Positions 43,071 through 53,573 of a stretch of DNA of 64,000 nucleotides are shown here, one piece after another. The notes below the pieces were generated by a model. That model was not told where the DNA came from. It made no database searches and saw nothing but the letters and a program-made list of their open reading frames with translations. Each line of letters opens with the position of its first letter. Within the stretch, counting starts at the first letter, position 1. The translations under genes were made by a program, and so were the position numbers. This DNA comes from Chloranthus sessilifolius (lineage: Eukaryota > Streptophyta > Magnoliopsida > Chloranthales > Chloranthaceae): positions 71,752,671 to 71,816,670 of the forward strand of contig CM037598.1 of assembly GCA_021018995.1 (NCBI GenBank), written 5' to 3'.

Positions 43071-43814
43071 CGACACTGCATTATTATTTTGACTATAACT
43101 TTCTGCTCCGATCTCTGCTTGCTATAATTCTTTATGATTGAAAAACTTGTGAATCAACTGTTTTAAAGGTTAAAAGTGAGTGAGAAGTTGGGTTAAGTTC
43201 TGAGTTGGCATGTTTTGACTGAAGTGCCAAAATTGTTTCGGTATTTTTGCCATAACTATTTACTCTGAACTCTGATTTATGCGAATCTTGAGGCGTTAGA
43301 AAGAGAATAATAAGATCTATAAATTTTATGAATTAATAATTTTATAAATCTAAAGCTTTGATGGTCAAAATTTAGGGGGAAATTACATCAAATTCAATTA
43401 TTAGAGTTAATTCTTGATGATGTAGATTAATAGCGATGGCCATCGATAGGACTTTGCTTGGCTCCGCGTAACTTCAAGGGTTAAGGTAGGGGAACTTCAA
43501 CACAAACTTACATGTTTGACTTTGATTCATAATTCTTTTATATGTTTGCATAAAAAATGATAAGTTTGATAGTGATTTAAATTAGAGCTTGAACTCCTTA
43601 TAAATTAGAATTTGAAATCTTTTAACTCCGAAATGTGAATTTTGAACTGTGAACTTAATCTAGAATTTTTATCATGGTATTTGAATTAAACTTGATCTTT
43701 AAATTGTGAGTTTTGAAACCTTTAAACCAAGAATGTGAGCTTTGGTCTGTGATTTAGGAATTTGAACTAGAATGTGAACTCGAAATCTTGGAGTCTTGTA
43801 GATCTGTATGAATG

Positions 43815-44245
43815 TACTCCATTGGACCGCTTTTGCGGGATTTATGTACACCCTTGGACTTCATTGTGATTATGTACACCCTTGGACCGCTTTTGCGGGA
43901 TTCATATACGCCCTTGGACCACTTTTGCAAGATTTACGTACACCCTTGGACTTCGTTGTAATTATGTACATCCTTGAACCGCTTTTACAGGATTCATGTA
44001 CGCCCTTGGACCGCTTTTGTGGGATTTACATACTCCTTTGGATACCTTGTGAATGTACACCCTTGGACCGCTTTTGCGAGATTTACGTAAACCCTTGGAC
44101 TTCGTTGTGCTTATGTATACCCTTGGACTACTTTGGCGAGATTCATGTATGCCCTTAAACCGCTTTTACAGGATTTACGTACACCCTTGGACTTCGTTAT
44201 AATTATGTACTCCCTTGGACCACTTTTGCAGGATTTTACGTACTC
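43815..44245 (+). repeat. CCGCTTTTGCGG hairpin array in LTR C
   Basis: A unit of about 30 bases, CCCTTGGACCGCTTTTGCGG plus GATTTACGTACA, recurs about nine times and alternates with CCCTTGGACTTCGTTGT-type units. CCGC and GCGG form a stem around TTTT; several copies have lost it by C to T or G to A changes (CCACTTTTGCAAG). Confidence 0.9.
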
Positions 44246-44289
44246 TTCGGATTATATTTCATGAGTCAAGCCATAAGTCATGAGATTAA

Positions 44290-44430
44290 AATGGACCGCT
44301 ATGGGCGGATTATAAGTATGTGGACCGCTATTGGCGGATTATGTGTATGTGGACCGCTATGGGCGGATTATGCGTGTTGTGGGCCGCTATGGGCGGAATA
44401 TAAGTACTAAGTGGGCTGCTAGGGCGGAAA
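44290..44430 (+). repeat. CCGCTATGGGCGG tandem array in LTR C
   Basis: Five units of about 29 bases carry TGGACCGCTATGGGCGGATT, the last degraded (GGGCTGCTAGGGCGG). The stem is CCGC with GCGG. The array follows the CCGCTTTTGCGG array after 40 bases. Confidence 0.92.
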
Positions 44431-45282
44431 TCGAAACAATTTTTGTGTGTGTTAAGGAAGTGCTTTTATAAGAAAATGTCTTGAAATCAATTTTGGTGTG
44501 ATGAGGAAGTATTTTCATAATCAATTTTGTGTAATAAGTGTTTTCGAAATCAATTTTGTGAAATAAGGATGTGTGTATGAAACTAGTTTTGTGTAATAAG
44601 GAAGTGTTTTGAAATCAGTTGTGTGATAAGAAAATTAATTTGAAATCAGTTTTGGTGTGTTAAAGAAATGTCTTTGAAATATATTTTGTGCAATAAGATA
44701 GTGTTTTGGAAATCAGGTTAGTGTGATAAGAAAATGTATTTGAAATCAGTTATGTTTGATAAGAAAAGTGCCTTGGAAGTTAGTTTCAGTTTTAATATGA
44801 AAACATTTGATTTTGGCATTGAATCTATGTAGTATTAAATTTTCCTCTGCTGAGCTAGGATGTAGCTCACCCTTCGACTATACGTCACAGGTATAGCATC
44901 TATTTGGACACCGGACTTGCAGATTGAGGAGTTGAGGAGTGCTATGATGTCCGAGGATCGTAGATTGAGTACTTTCTGGAGTTTGGTGGGTTCGAACTTG
45001 ATACCCTTTGTACTAGTATATAATTTTGTACACCACTGTTTGGTGATGGTTGGCCATCATTGGTGATTTATTTGAGTTATTGTAATATTAGATATTAGAA
45101 TTAGAGATTTATTTATGCCATATATTATCTACTTTGATTTTTCGCACGTGTGTGGATGTACCAAGTATTCTGTATAGATTGTGATCTACGATCTGGCAGT
45201 CTGGGTTTTCCATTTGGTAAAATGAAAAAATATATATGTCTCAGGAAATTCAGGTTGGAAAAATCCGGGCTATCATAACTCG

Positions 45283-47626
45283 AGTATCGGCAACGGTTGT
45301 AATAACCCAAATGGATGTCTGTGATCCACCTTTACCTGCTAACAAACCAAACATCTTGAGACGTACTCAGCTATGTCTTTCTTCAAACCTCTCCACCATA
45401 AGCTTTTCTTCAAGTCTTGATGCATTTTTGTACCACTCGGATGGATTGCAAATTTCTACTTATGGGCCTCTTCCAAAATCGTATGACGGACATTGGCATC
45501 AGTAGGCACACACAAACGCCCTCTGTATAACAGTGACCCATCACTTTTGATACTAAAATCCGATCTAGTACCATCTTTCAAACCTTGCCTAATTTTCAAC
45601 AAATCATTATCTTTCATCTGAAGTTCATATATGCGATTGAAAATCACTGGTCTGATCATAACATTTTCTAAGAAAGCTCCTAGAGCTTTCACCTCTATCC
45701 TTGTATCATACAAAGATATGTCCTCTAACAGCTTCCATCTGTGGATTCCCAAAATAAGACTCAATAACTGAGTCAAAGTCTTCTTACTTAAGGCATTTGC
45801 AACCACATTCACTTTGCCTAGATGGTATGGTATGGAGCAATCATAGTCTTTAAGAAATTTCATCCACCTTCTTTGTCTCATATTAAGGTCCTTCTGTGTG
45901 AACAAATACTTGAGATTCTTGTGGTCTGTGAAGATCTCAAAGGTTTTCCCATATAGATAATGTCTCCATATCTTTAGTGCAAATATCGCAGTCGCTAACT
46001 CAAGGTCATATGTCGGATAGTTCTTTTCATGATCCTTAAGTTATCTAGATCCGTAGGCAATAACCTTCCTGTTTTGATTAAGCACATAGCCTAAACCATT
46101 GTGTGATGCATCACTATACATAGCAAAACCTCCACTCCCCGATGGAATGGCTAACATTGTTGCTGAAGTTAACCTCTTCTTGAGTTCTTGAAAACAATTC
46201 TCACAATCCTTGGTCCACTCAAATTTAACGTCTTTATTTGTAAGTTTCATTAGTGGGCTCGAAAATTTCGAAAACCCTTCCACAAACCTCCTGTAGTATC
46301 CAGCTAGACCAAGGAAATTGCGAATCTCTGTCATAGTCTGTGGTGGTTCCCAATTCACTACTGCCTCAATCTTCACAGGATCCACAGTAACACCTGCTTC
46401 TGAGACCACGTGTCCCAAAAAGCTTACTTCTTCAAGCCAAAACTCATTTACTGAGTTTAGCAAACAGTTAGTGTTCACGCAATGTCTACAAAGCAATCCT
46501 CAGATGTTGCTCATGTTCCTCTCAGGACTTTGAGTATAGTAGAATATCGTCCACAAACACCACAACACACATATCCAAATGTCACTTGAATACTCTGTTC
46601 ATGAGATCCATAAACGAAGCTGAAGCATTGGTTAAACCGAAAGGCATCACCAAGAATTTATAATGCCTATATCTGGTCCGAAATTTATAATGCCTATATC
46701 TGAACATCCTCGGCTTTCACCCTCAGCTGATGATAACCCGATCTCAAATCTATCTTGGAAAAGTATCTTGCTGCTTGTAGCTAATCAAATAGATAGTTGA
46801 TTCTTGGCAAAGGATATCAATTCTTGATAGTTAATTTATTTAACTAACGATAGTTGATGCACAATCTCATCGACTTGTCCTTCTTAACAAATAAGGCCGG
46901 TGCTCTCCACGGAGACACACTTAGTCTTATAAAACCTTTATCTAACAGCTCTTGTAGTTGATCTTTCAACTCTTTCAATTCAATTGGAGCCATTTTATAT
47001 GACGCTTTAGACACTGGTTCAATACCTAGGGCTAAATCTATGACAAACTCAACCTCTCTATCAGGTAATAATCCCGACAACTCTTCCGAAAAAATATCTT
47101 GAAGATCACAAGCTATCAGAATTTCCGCTATCACGTTCTTCTCCTTATTTTCTTGTAAAAATGCTAGATATCCACTACACCCATTTCTCATCATCTTCTC
47201 TACACGGATCATAGAAATAAATGGTACAAAAGTTGATCTCATGCCGAGAAATATAAAAGATCTACCCTTGTCTGGGCGAAATGTAACTGTCTTCCTCCAA
47301 CAATCAATGCTTACACCATGTGTGGATAATCAATCCATGCCAAGGATTACATCGAATCCTTGCATATCCAACAGAATCAAATCTGCCACCAATTCATGTT
47401 CGCCATAGTCCACAACATCAACTATAATTGATCGACATATTGTATCAGTTCTAACTAAATTCCCCGTTGGAACTACACATCTAAAATGAAGTCTAAGGGC
47501 TCGGGAACGACCTTCACCCTTACTGTGAATTTGGGTGTCACAAAAGAATGTGTAGACCTGGGTCTATCAGAACTCGTGAAGCTTCATAACAAAGGTAGTC
47601 GCCTTTTCTATACATTTGTAACATAC
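45283..47626 (-). pseudogene. Protease, RT, RNase H and start of integrase of B
   Basis: In element orientation: VLIDPG protease site (near 47560, followed by a lost base), FVPFISMIRVEKMMRNGCSG (47230), RT with YKMAPIELKELKDQLQELLD and LSVSPWRAPALFVKKDKSMR (46990-46860), the catalytic region degraded near 46550, [18 protein letters not shown] (46330-46270), RNase H ending [17 protein letters not shown] (45890-45840), and the integrase N-terminus with [20 protein letters not shown] (45530-45460). A 27-base tandem duplication lies at about 46660-46712. Many shifts and stops. Confidence 0.92.
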
Positions 47627-47776
47627 CTAAATTATATACACACTACAAATTTAAATACACATCCAAAGAAACATAGAAGTCATCATAGAATAAAATTTTC
47701 TACTATCCTATGTATGCACCTTCTTAATCTAAAATTTAAGTAAGAAATTTAATAACTTTAATTAAATGTTTTATAC
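47627..47776 (-). other. Candidate intron between Gag and protease, chromovirus B
   Basis: On the minus strand the donor is AATCCAAG/GTATAA and the acceptor ATAATTTAG/GTATG, 150 bases apart, phase 1 inside a Gly codon. The Gag end (NNGIIQ) and protease start correspond residue for residue to those of chromovirus A around its intron. Removal restores the frame. Confidence 0.75.
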
Positions 47777-49111
47777 CTTGGATTATGCCATTATTTGTAT
47801 TTGCATCCGTAGCAGTGACTGCATAAGCTCGGCCTTGCATTGTAGGTCGTGATTGTTGCGTAGGCCTTTGTGGTCCTGCAGCAGCTGCCTTGCCCTCACT
47901 CTTCATCATTGGGCAATCCCTTATTATGTGCCCTATTTTTCCACATTTAAAGCATGCCCCAGTGCCCCTTCTACAGTCTGCAGTCCTATGTGGTTTACCA
48001 CAACATGCACACATTTCCTGCAGTGTAGACGAAGCTGCTCTCGAAATTCCTTGAGCAACATATCCGCTCGTTGTATGTGTAGGGCTAAACGGACCAAATG
48101 ATCTCACAGGCGTAGGCCCAAATGGCCTAGTATAATTCCCTTGCGTAAAATTCCCTTGTGTAATCTGCTTCTGCACTGGTGCTGTATACCTCGGCTTTTT
48201 ATTCGCCGAATCAAAACTTTCAAACCTTCCTTGGCTTGCTTTACCCTTGTTTTGTTCATCCTTTCTTTTGTACATCTCATCTATATCTTCCTGCGCAACT
48301 AGAGCATTGCTCATCACTCCCCCGTAGGTCTCCAATTGAAACATTGAAACTCGGTCCCGGATGTTTGGCCTCAATCCTCGTTGAAATTTCTTTGCTTTCA
48401 TTCTTTCAGAGGCTACATGCTCCAATGTAAACCTCGATAATCTCGTAAACTCTTCTCCGTACTCTCACACGGTCATTTTTCCTTGTTCCAGATTGATAAA
48501 CTTGACCTCCATCTGATCCCTTACTTGTTTAAGGAAATATTCCTTGTTGAATTCCTCTAGGAATTCTTCCCATGTCCATAGTATACCTGGTGTATCATGT
48601 TCCCTAGTCCTTGAAACTAAAGTCCACCATGGACTGGCCTCCCCATCTAATTTGAATGTCGCCCATCTTACTTTCTCATCTTTCATACATGAAGCACACT
48701 AAAATTCTTTTCCATTTCCTTTATCCAGTTCTCTACCTCTACCAATTCAGCTTGTCCTGAGAAACTGGGAGGACGCATTCTTCTAAATTCCACAAAAGCT
48801 AATGGTTGTACTTGGTACTGATATGGTGGTTGAGGTGGTGTCTATTGATGATTGTTGGTATTAGCAGCAATCAGTTCTGTCTGCTACGCCATGACATTAG
48901 CTACGGTATCCATGGCTTGCGTCATCCTTTCTATTCCCGATCTTTCTCTGCCTTGATCTCCTTGTTCAGGAGGCTCTCTAACCGGATTCCTATTCAAACC
49001 CATATCCACATTCTCATTCATCATATCATCCTCGCTAACATCCACTCCCTCACCGCTCCTTGTGGTTCGAGCACGACCACCTCTTGGTCATCCTCTACCT
49101 CTAGGAGGCAT
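47777..49111 (-). pseudogene. Gag of chromovirus B
   Basis: The start MPPRGRG is at 49109-49111, followed by an early stop, then a charged N-terminus, FRRMRPPSFSGQAELVEVEN (near 48790-48730), KVRWATFKLDGEASPWWTLV (48680-48620), WEEFLEEFNKEYFLKQVRDQ, KKFQRGLRPNIRDRVSMFQL (48395-48335), and zinc knuckles CACCGKPHRTADC and CFKCGKIGHIIRDC (about 48015-47910). The order matches Gag of A throughout. Stops at about 49092, 48890, 48700 and 48460 make it inactive. Confidence 0.92.
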
Positions 49112-49285
49112 CTTGTTTTGTTAACATGAAATAAAAGTTTCATTAACAGAGAGTTCTAAACATACACACAACACACACTGCATCTCACTTCTAATTCTAT
49201 CCGAATCGCAAAAACTTGAAGCAGTAATATCAACTATGTCACATACGACACAGCTGATCATTACGGAATCTAGAGCCAAAGCTCG

Positions 49286-49297
49286 CTCTGATACCAA
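49286..49297 (-). other. Primer-binding site of chromovirus B
   Basis: TGGTATCAGAGC on the minus strand, a perfect match to the initiator tRNA-Met class, two bases from the LTR end at 49300. Confidence 0.93.
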
Positions 49298-49299
49298 CT

Positions 49300-51568
49300 G
49301 TGACAGCCCAGATTTTGCACTTTGAAACCCGTGCCATCAGATCACCCATTAGGGCAATCCCACGCTTATACGAACACTTGGCAGATCCGTAAAACTAATA
49401 CACAAAAATATCTCAAACAAGAAGATATAAAACATTAAACGCTTCAAAAGAAACTACATTTCTAAAGTAAACTTTGATCAAAATAATAGTTCTAAACCTC
49501 ACACCAATTGCATGAATGTAAGAATCAAAATGAACCATTGGTGATAGACATCTATCACCAACCAATGGTTCACAAAATAATGTCCAAAATATATTACATG
49601 ACCAATATAACTCAAAAGTGGTTGGACGTACCAAGCCAAACAAAATACACTTCTAACAGCTCACACACAATCTCAAATCTACTTAGGAAAAAGTCCTCTA
49701 GCGAAGGCTCAATCTCCTCTTCAAGAACATAGTCTGAATCCTCCTTTTCGTTTTCAAATTCCTTCTCTAAATCCTCACCTGTAACGTATAGTCGAAAGGG
49801 TGAGCTTACATCCAAGCTCAATAGGGAAAAACATTAGTCGCATTTAAATCTTATATCACAAGCATGAAATCACATAACTGATTTTTCATAGGCACATTCC
49901 ACATTTTATTTCTAATTGAATTTCAAACGCAAAATTTGAATCACACACATGCTTGAATCACATACTTTGTTTTAAACATTTGACATAACTTAAAACATTA
50001 ACTTAAATATTTTTCTAAGCAAATATAGCCTTAGAAGCCGCATATAATATCGATGGGAATCCAAACCATCGTTGTTCAATGAAGCATTCAAAACACATAT
50101 ATTACCGTTGGTCGGTAAGAAAAATTGAACAGATATCCCACCGTACCGGAGCACAATGAACAGATATTATGCCGTACCGGAGCACAATGGATTCGTTTTA
50201 CTAAACCTTAAATCAACATGCATTTTCTAACCTATAGTTTCACACCGTGTAAAGTGATACTTTATACTATTTTGGAAAACTAATATTCTTACACATTTTA
50301 TTGATTTCCCACGTTTCACAGTTCATATATCACATTGCTTCTTTCACATCACATACATTCTATTCAAAACTTATTTGAATTAAAGAATATCACATGCTTG
50401 TTCACACACATCACATCACAGTTTTTGTATTCAAAACTTGTTTGAAAACATAGAATTATCACATGCTTATTTCGCAAAACTTAATATGGCTCATCACATC
50501 ACATTACTTAACTTACACATAACGTATTCAAGTTAAAAGCTCGTAAGTTTCCCCTACCTCAAGTCATGCATATCACATTCCACACATAGCTCCTTTGGGA
50601 ATTCACACAAGGATCGACACTTTAATCCTACAATGAAAGTGTCCAAAAGCCCCTTAAGAATGTTTAAGAAGAACCTAACGTACACATTTTCAAAGAATTC
50701 ACATCAAAAGAGTCAAAACAAATTTGACTCTGTTTCTCGCGCGAGCGACCTTTGGAGCTCGGGAGCGCAAGCACATAGACACATCAAAACTTGCGCGACT
50801 GATTGGATTTTGGCCTGCTGCTATTAGTCACACGAGGCCTTGGGCGATCGATCCCTTGCTCACTTAAGTCCTCGCGTGAGCTAGTCTCAGAAGCCTTACT
50901 GAAGGCTTCTCACACGAGCGAGCTCTGAAGGTCGGGTGCGCAAGAACCAAAGTTTCTTCTAGATCTGAGTTTTTCTCCACACTTCTTACACATCATATTA
51001 AATACTTTATTAACAAAATTCATGTATTAAAGTATCGATTTCTCACCTTTAACTCAATGATTCGCTCGTAGATCGGATCATCTTCCTCGTTGCAACAAAG
51101 GATTTCAAAAAACCATTTCGATCTCACTGAGCTCCACGATCACCACCACGTCGACATAATCGTATGTCGATCTCTCACACACACACACTTTGCACAAATC
51201 TCACTATGATCAATGGATCATAACACAAGAAATCAAGAATCCCTTTCTCTTCTCTTCAAACCCTTTCTCTCAAAACTCTAAGTTAGCAAACCCACCAAAT
51301 GAGTTTCACACGTGGGTTTCACTTCTTATCCAAGCAAATGACTTTGCCTCCTTGCAAATCACAAATACAGAAGTTGTGTGTTACATAGCCACATATACTC
51401 ACTTGGTATTAAACACATATACACAAAAGTGTATATTACACATGTCCACCTATTCTTTTGGTGTGAGACACTTACAAACCAAAGTGTGCACAATCTCATG
51501 GGTTCCCTTGTGAACCACACACACCACTATTTGACTTATGTGTTTGCCCAAAATTTGGGAATATTACA
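49300..51568 (-). repeat. 5' LTR of chromovirus B
   Basis: The 2269-base LTR starts (minus strand) TGTAATATTCCC and ends GGGCTGTCACA. In order it has GTGTGT-rich sequence, a leader with GAAGAGAAGAGAAAGGG, a donor GAGTTAAAG/GTGAGA at 51047, the CTCGCGCGAGCGAG array (50735-50945), the first hairpin (49796-49817), the acceptor GTTACAG/G at 49779, the frameshifted microORF and the second hairpin (49532-49571). Confidence 0.94.
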
Positions 51569-51573
51569 AAACT

Positions 51574-52012
51574 CCTTATCTTCTCACCTATGGGATGGAG
51601 GCGGTCCTACCATATGAGATACAGGTGTCATCCCTACGAATCCAACTTGATGATGAGTTATCCATAGACGAAAGGAGAGTTGCACTACTCACTGAACTAG
51701 AACAACTCGATGAGACGTGTCTCAGGGTAGCTGATCATGCTCAAGTATGCCAGAGGAGAGTGGCCAGTGCTTACTATAAGAAGGTCCTTGAGCAAACTTT
51801 CGACATCGAAGGGTTAATCTTGAAGAAAATCATGCCCTCCAAGCATGCCCATCCGAAAGGGAAACTAAAACCAAACTAAGAAGGCTCATATATTATAGTG
51901 GTCATGTATCCAAGAAACGCATACAAACTAGTGAACTAGGACGGGGAAGAGCTCCCCAATCCTTGAAACGCCAAATACCTGAGAAAAGACTACCCTTAGC
52001 CTCGTGATCGTC
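51574..52012 (+). pseudogene. Tat pol, segment IV (integrase C-terminus)
   Basis: The frame continues from 34084 after AAACT: PYLLTYGMEAVLPYEI, then SIDERRVALLTELEQLDETC, RRVASAYYKKVLEQTFDIEG and LILKKIMPSKHAHPKGKLKP to a stop at 51877-51879. Next, EGSYIIVVMYPRNAYKLVN and GEELPNPWNAKYLRKDYP form the typical end of Tat integrases. No chromodomain follows, as expected for this lineage. Confidence 0.92.
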
Positions 52013-52292
52013 ATATCCCATAGTCAGATACTTATACCTACCACCCACGTAGTCACCATGACTCAGTCATCAGTCATACGCCTTCATTTCCTAGGATATC
52101 CTTGAAGGATTCTGACTCACTGCCCACCTTCTTATTCGAGAAATTTGTTCCAAAGGACTAGCGAATACCTAATCTCTTTCAAAAGCATACGTAACACCTG
52201 ATTCTCACTCCTTTTTTTCCCACCATTGCAGGAGATGTTAGAGCATAAGGCTCAATCAAAATTCATCATTCTTGCGTCAGCAGATTGCTTTC

Positions 52293-52325
<33 letters not shown>

Positions 52326-53573
52326 CACATACTTGAGCGAGAGCAATACGACGGGTGAACGAGTCAATGAGCCCAGGGAAGCTAGCATAAGCAAATCATG
52401 AGGGCATTCCTGGTAACCTTACTAAGAACGTATAAGCAGATCGTGAGAGAATCCCTAGTGTCCCGATACTACTAGATATCGTCGTAAGGTGGTGAGAGGA
52501 GGACAAGCTCCTGCTAATCATAGAATGTGAGATTTTGATGGTACTGTAGCATGACGAAGAGCTCAATCATGGCACTACATACCACCTAAGAAAAAGATTG
52601 TTACCTATCTCCTTTAGAAATTGTTAAATAGAAGCTATTCCCTTACGTCATTGAGCCTTATCCCCTTTTTCACCCATAATTTTATTTTCGGACAAGGAGT
52701 CAGACCCTCCCCCCCCCCTAATATATCCACATAAATGAAACTGAAAACTCGTGAATGATGACTGATGTGATCACTTACTGTATACCGTACACCCACCAAC
52801 ATAACTACGGGATAGGACAATCACCACCAAAGGTAGAGCCCTAATATATGGCCAATATAACTAAATGACCTCCCTCGGTTCGGTGACAGTATGAAAGAAT
52901 CTTTTCTCGACTCTAACCCCCAAACGCACATGGCTCCTCATAAGCCTAAGTACTCATCAAAAATAAGAAAAGCTCCATTGCACCTCGACATTGGGGCATT
53001 TTTATTTTGGAAAAAGGAGTCACATTAAGGCCCCTGCTTGTTCATAGATGGATGCAGAATAGCGAAGTCATCACCTCAGGAAGACTGCTGAAGACACTAC
53101 ACTGCTTATCCTATCACGCTCCTACACTGGGGCATTTTTTTTCATCTTAAAAGTTTTATTTTAGTTATTTGATTTTTCCTGTTGCATTATTTTCCTTTCC
53201 TTGTAATGAAAAGTACAAAAAAATGATAATAAAAAAAGAAAAAAAAATGATATAATGATCCATCCTTCCCCCCTTGACAATCAGCAAGGGGGAAAATAAA
53301 ATTACTAACAACTCTATTCTCACGTGCAAATGCAGAGCAACTTTCAACTATTACTAGGCCAACTTGAGGAGCATCCAAGTCCCAATAATAGCTGACGGCA
53401 CTAAAAGCAAGCAGATAAAGTATAAGAGGTAACAAAACGAAAGAGCGAAGCCAAGTACCTCTAAACAAAAAAATCTCTCTATATATCAAAAAAAAAGTTA
53501 CATCTGTCTCCGGGGGCATACCCCTTGTATATAGAGTAAACCAACATAATAGAAAATATAAATGCACCTACCC
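52013..53573 (+). other. Tat 3' region without coding sequence
   Basis: It lies between the end of pol and the stop of the antisense gene. It has an AT repeat (about 52292-52324), a C run (52708-52718) and A-rich tracts near 53217-53250. The repeated phrase GGGGCATTTTT (52992, 53129) and short stop-rich frames were seen, but no domain. Confidence 0.5.

Larger units (their letters stand above)
41944..45277 (+). mobile_element. Solo LTR C
   Basis: It begins TGTAACATCC and ends GGGCTATCATA (for GGCTGTCACA). Flanks are ACTTG (41939-41943) and ACTCG (45278-45282), one mismatch. On the minus strand of B the integrase frame joins across it (GLLQPLPI to WKWESIS). It holds a leader with GAGAGAGAGAAAAAGGG, a donor ATTAAAG/GTAAGA at 42757, two hairpin arrays, and the GAGCTA/TAGCTC hairpin (44852-44868) with CTATACGTCACAG/G at 44890. 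The frame after the acceptor starts RLYVTG as in B but is not acidic, so the microORF is lost or replaced here. Confidence 0.92.
34090..51568 (-). mobile_element. Chromovirus B (Tekay-type Ty3/gypsy, minus strand)
   Basis: The ends are TGTGACAG (34090) and ATATTACA (51568) with AAACT at 34085-34089 and 51569-51573. In element orientation the order is 5' LTR (51568-49300), PBS, gag, intron, pol with chromodomain, ORF3, polypurine tract, 3' LTR (38075-34090). The length of 17.5 kb includes solo LTRs C (3.3 kb) and E (1.7 kb); without them it is about 12.5 kb, like chromovirus A. Gag and pol carry many stops and frameshifts. Confidence 0.95.

Noticed and set aside
44891-45064. Open frame after the acceptor in LTR C (RLYVTG start)
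   Set aside because: It has no acidic run and no FF ending. It shares only the conserved block around the acceptor, so it is not counted as a microORF copy.
52292-52324. AT dinucleotide runs here and at 29866-29894, 30610-30690, 23610-23635, 25660-25680
   Set aside because: Simple microsatellites, unstable and common in plant intergenic DNA. No further meaning is visible.
53217-53250. A-rich tracts as a LINE or SINE tail
   Set aside because: No upstream LINE domains or tRNA-like promoter boxes and no flanking duplication were seen.
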